From Candidatus Methylomirabilis sp. (GTDB lineage Bacteria; Muiribacteriota; Ozemobacteria; Ozemobacterales; Ozemobacteraceae), in contig DYKG01000018.1 of NCBI GenBank assembly GCA_020722725.1, positions 1 through 61,295 on the forward strand: a stretch of DNA of 61,295 nucleotides, given 5' to 3'. Shown here piece after piece: positions 60,485 through 61,295 of the stretch. The position numbers and the translations under genes are program-made. Below the pieces are notes generated by a model. It did not search any database, had not been told where the DNA came from, and saw only the letters and a program-made list of their open reading frames with translations. Within the stretch, counting starts at the first letter, position 1. Every line of letters starts with the position of its first letter.

Positions 60485-61178
60485 ATTTTTCTTTGCGACT
60501 TTTCGTTTTCTTATCTGTTTGGGTAGTCTTCCTGGGCCCAGGTTTGGCGGGAACGAGTCTGCGGCAGGTGATTTTTTCAAGTCTTTCGATGAAGTCATTG
60601 TTTCCAAGAGGTCTGCCAGTTCGTTCACATTTTTTGAGCTTTTCGATATCGCTTTTTTCAATAGCCTCATTGAGAAAATCCGACCAGCATTTGATGTGTT
60701 CAAGCAATGGTTTAACTGAAACGAGCGCGTCATTTTTTCCTGTTATATGGGCTTTTGCGCTGCTCCATTGGTAGTCTTCCGGATTCTTTACGATTCCGGC
60801 TCTGACCGGGTTAAGTTCAATATACCTGGCTGCCTGAAAAAGATGGTTTTCATCCATCGGATAAGATGCAAAACGACCCTGCCAGATGTGGCCACGCCAG
60901 TTGTTGCGAAAATTGATCATTCTCGAATATCTTCGATTTGCTTCGGCGATACCGGTTTTAAAACTGTTTTCGCCTTCAGGTACTCCGATCAGGTGAATGT
61001 GGTTTGGCATCAGACAATAAGCCCAGATTTCAATTCGGGCTTTTTCGCACCACTCTGACATCAGCTCTAAGTAAGTAAGGTAGTCATCGTCGGAAAAGAA
61101 GACCTTTTGCCGCCGGTTTCCTCTCTGAATAATGTGGTGTGGAATGCCAGGAACCACGATTCTTGCAATTCTTGCCAT
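60483..61178 (-). CDS. REP-associated tyrosine transposase (Y1, 231 aa)
   Basis: Y1 (IS200/TnpA-REP) transposase. The start ARIARIVVPGIPHHIIQRGNR and the metal-binding MPNHIHLI (HUH motif) are characteristic, followed by ANRRYSRMINFRNNW, IWQGRFASYPMDENHLFQAARYIELNPVRAGIV (with the catalytic tyrosine in ARYIELNP) and a basic Lys-rich tail ending KTKSRKEK. Such single-domain enzymes cut REP palindromes as ssDNA. Gene appears intact. Confidence 0.93.
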   Translation of the reverse strand: MARIARIVVPGIPHHIIQRGNRRQKVFFSDDDYLTYLELMSEWCEKARIEIWAYCLMPNHIHLIGVPEGENSFKTGIAEANRRYSRMINFRNNWRGHIWQGRFASYPMDENHLFQAARYIELNPVRAGIVKNPEDYQWSSAKAHITGKNDALVSVKPLLEHIKCWSDFLNEAIEKSDIEKLKKCERTGRPLGNNDFIERLEKITCRRLVPAKPGPRKTTQTDKKTKSRKEK

Positions 61179-61214
61179 AAGAAATAAATAACAGAAAATC
61201 TATTCGATTTCAAC

Positions 61215-61242
61215 AATTAAGTAAGATGTCCCCAGAATTCCC
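61215..61242 (-). repeat. right inverted repeat of the transposase element
   Basis: Reads AATTAAGTAAGATGTCCCC then AGAATTCCC on the plus strand, the reverse complement of the left repeat with one mismatch or so. It lies 37 bases upstream of the transposase ATG. The remaining 53 bases to the window edge contain no recognisable gene. Confidence 0.85.
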
Positions 61243-61295
61243 AAACGTAAAGATGGAAGTCACGAATCGCCGACTGGGGCAAAGAATCCAGCCTT

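Larger units (their letters stand above)
60455..61242. mobile_element. REP-associated tyrosine transposase element with inverted repeats
   Basis: A transposase gene is framed by imperfect inverted repeats at 60,455-60,484 and 61,215-61,242 that share GGGGACATCTTACTTAATT at their inner side and GAATTC further out. The gene lies between them on the minus strand and its TAA stop is inside the left repeat. This fits the single-copy REP/RAYT-type elements known beside repetitive palindromes. It was inserted just after the response regulator stop. Confidence 0.8.

Noticed and set aside
1..61295. CRISPR arrays, rRNA or tRNA genes
   Set aside because: I found no regularly spaced repeats and no tRNA T-loop/acceptor patterns; a tRNAscan-SE and CRISPR search would settle this.

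Overview
This window comes from a motile, diderm (LPS-exporting) bacterium of medium GC content. Evidence for this: full-length flagellins with D0/D1 ends, FlaG, an oversized FliD, FliS, two Maf/DUF115 flagellin glycosyltransferase-like proteins, a pseudaminic-acid (nonulosonate) pathway, an LptF/LptG permease, several signal-peptide proteins, and a radical SAM protein resembling the spiro-SPASM family seen next to flagellar genes in spirochaetes. Placement is inference only: a spirochaete-like lineage or a candidate phylum such as Riflebacteria would fit, but the sequence alone does not decide.

Layout. 1-12,282: flagellar filament block with three tandem flagellins (the first only as its 3' end), a 65-codon ORF, flaG, fliD, an unknown gene, maf, fliS, a small motility-type ORF and a terminator. 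12,350-13,996: spiro-SPASM-like radical SAM protein. 14,077-18,473 (minus): cysteine-rich secreted protein, DUF2993-like protein, degenerate 5'-nucleotidase-like protein, LptF/G permease. 18,576-30,337 (plus): tightly packed sugar-nucleotide and nonulosonate operon (ugd, nucleotidyltransferase, galE, pseB, pseC, pseF, pseG, pseI, methylase, second maf, formyltransferase) with mostly overlapping starts and stops. 30,462-30,556: broken copy of part of the formyltransferase gene. 30,585-32,083 (minus): EamA transporter and App1-like phosphatase. 32,277-36,438: ferredoxin, hutH, hutI, aroF. 36,488-42,375 (minus): K+ channel and a 1,595-residue CheB-CheR-PAS-kinase-receiver protein. 42,434-50,937: unknown gene with missing start, mgtE, Cys/Met lyase, EVE pseudogene, secreted unknown, beta-propeller, GNAT. 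51,091-53,925: BtuF/BtuC/BtuD-type ABC importer. 53,929-56,939 (minus): two exported unknowns. 57,074-60,434: radical SAM gene remnant joined to an NtrB/NtrC-type two-component pair. 60,455-61,242: REP-associated tyrosine transposase between inverted repeats.

How it fits together. The pse operon would make an activated nonulosonic acid, Maf proteins would transfer it to flagellins, FliS would chaperone the flagellins and FliD would cap the filament. The strongest unexplained signal is regulatory. Both complete flagellin genes and the 65-codon ORF at the head of the flaG-fliD operon share a leader with two successive small hairpins, each showing ANGGAN in a six-base loop, the second holding the Shine-Dalgarno sequence. 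The upstream stem changes sequence but keeps pairing in the three copies. This is what a two-site CsrA/RsmA translational switch should look like, here copied across filament genes. No csrA or fliW lies in the window.
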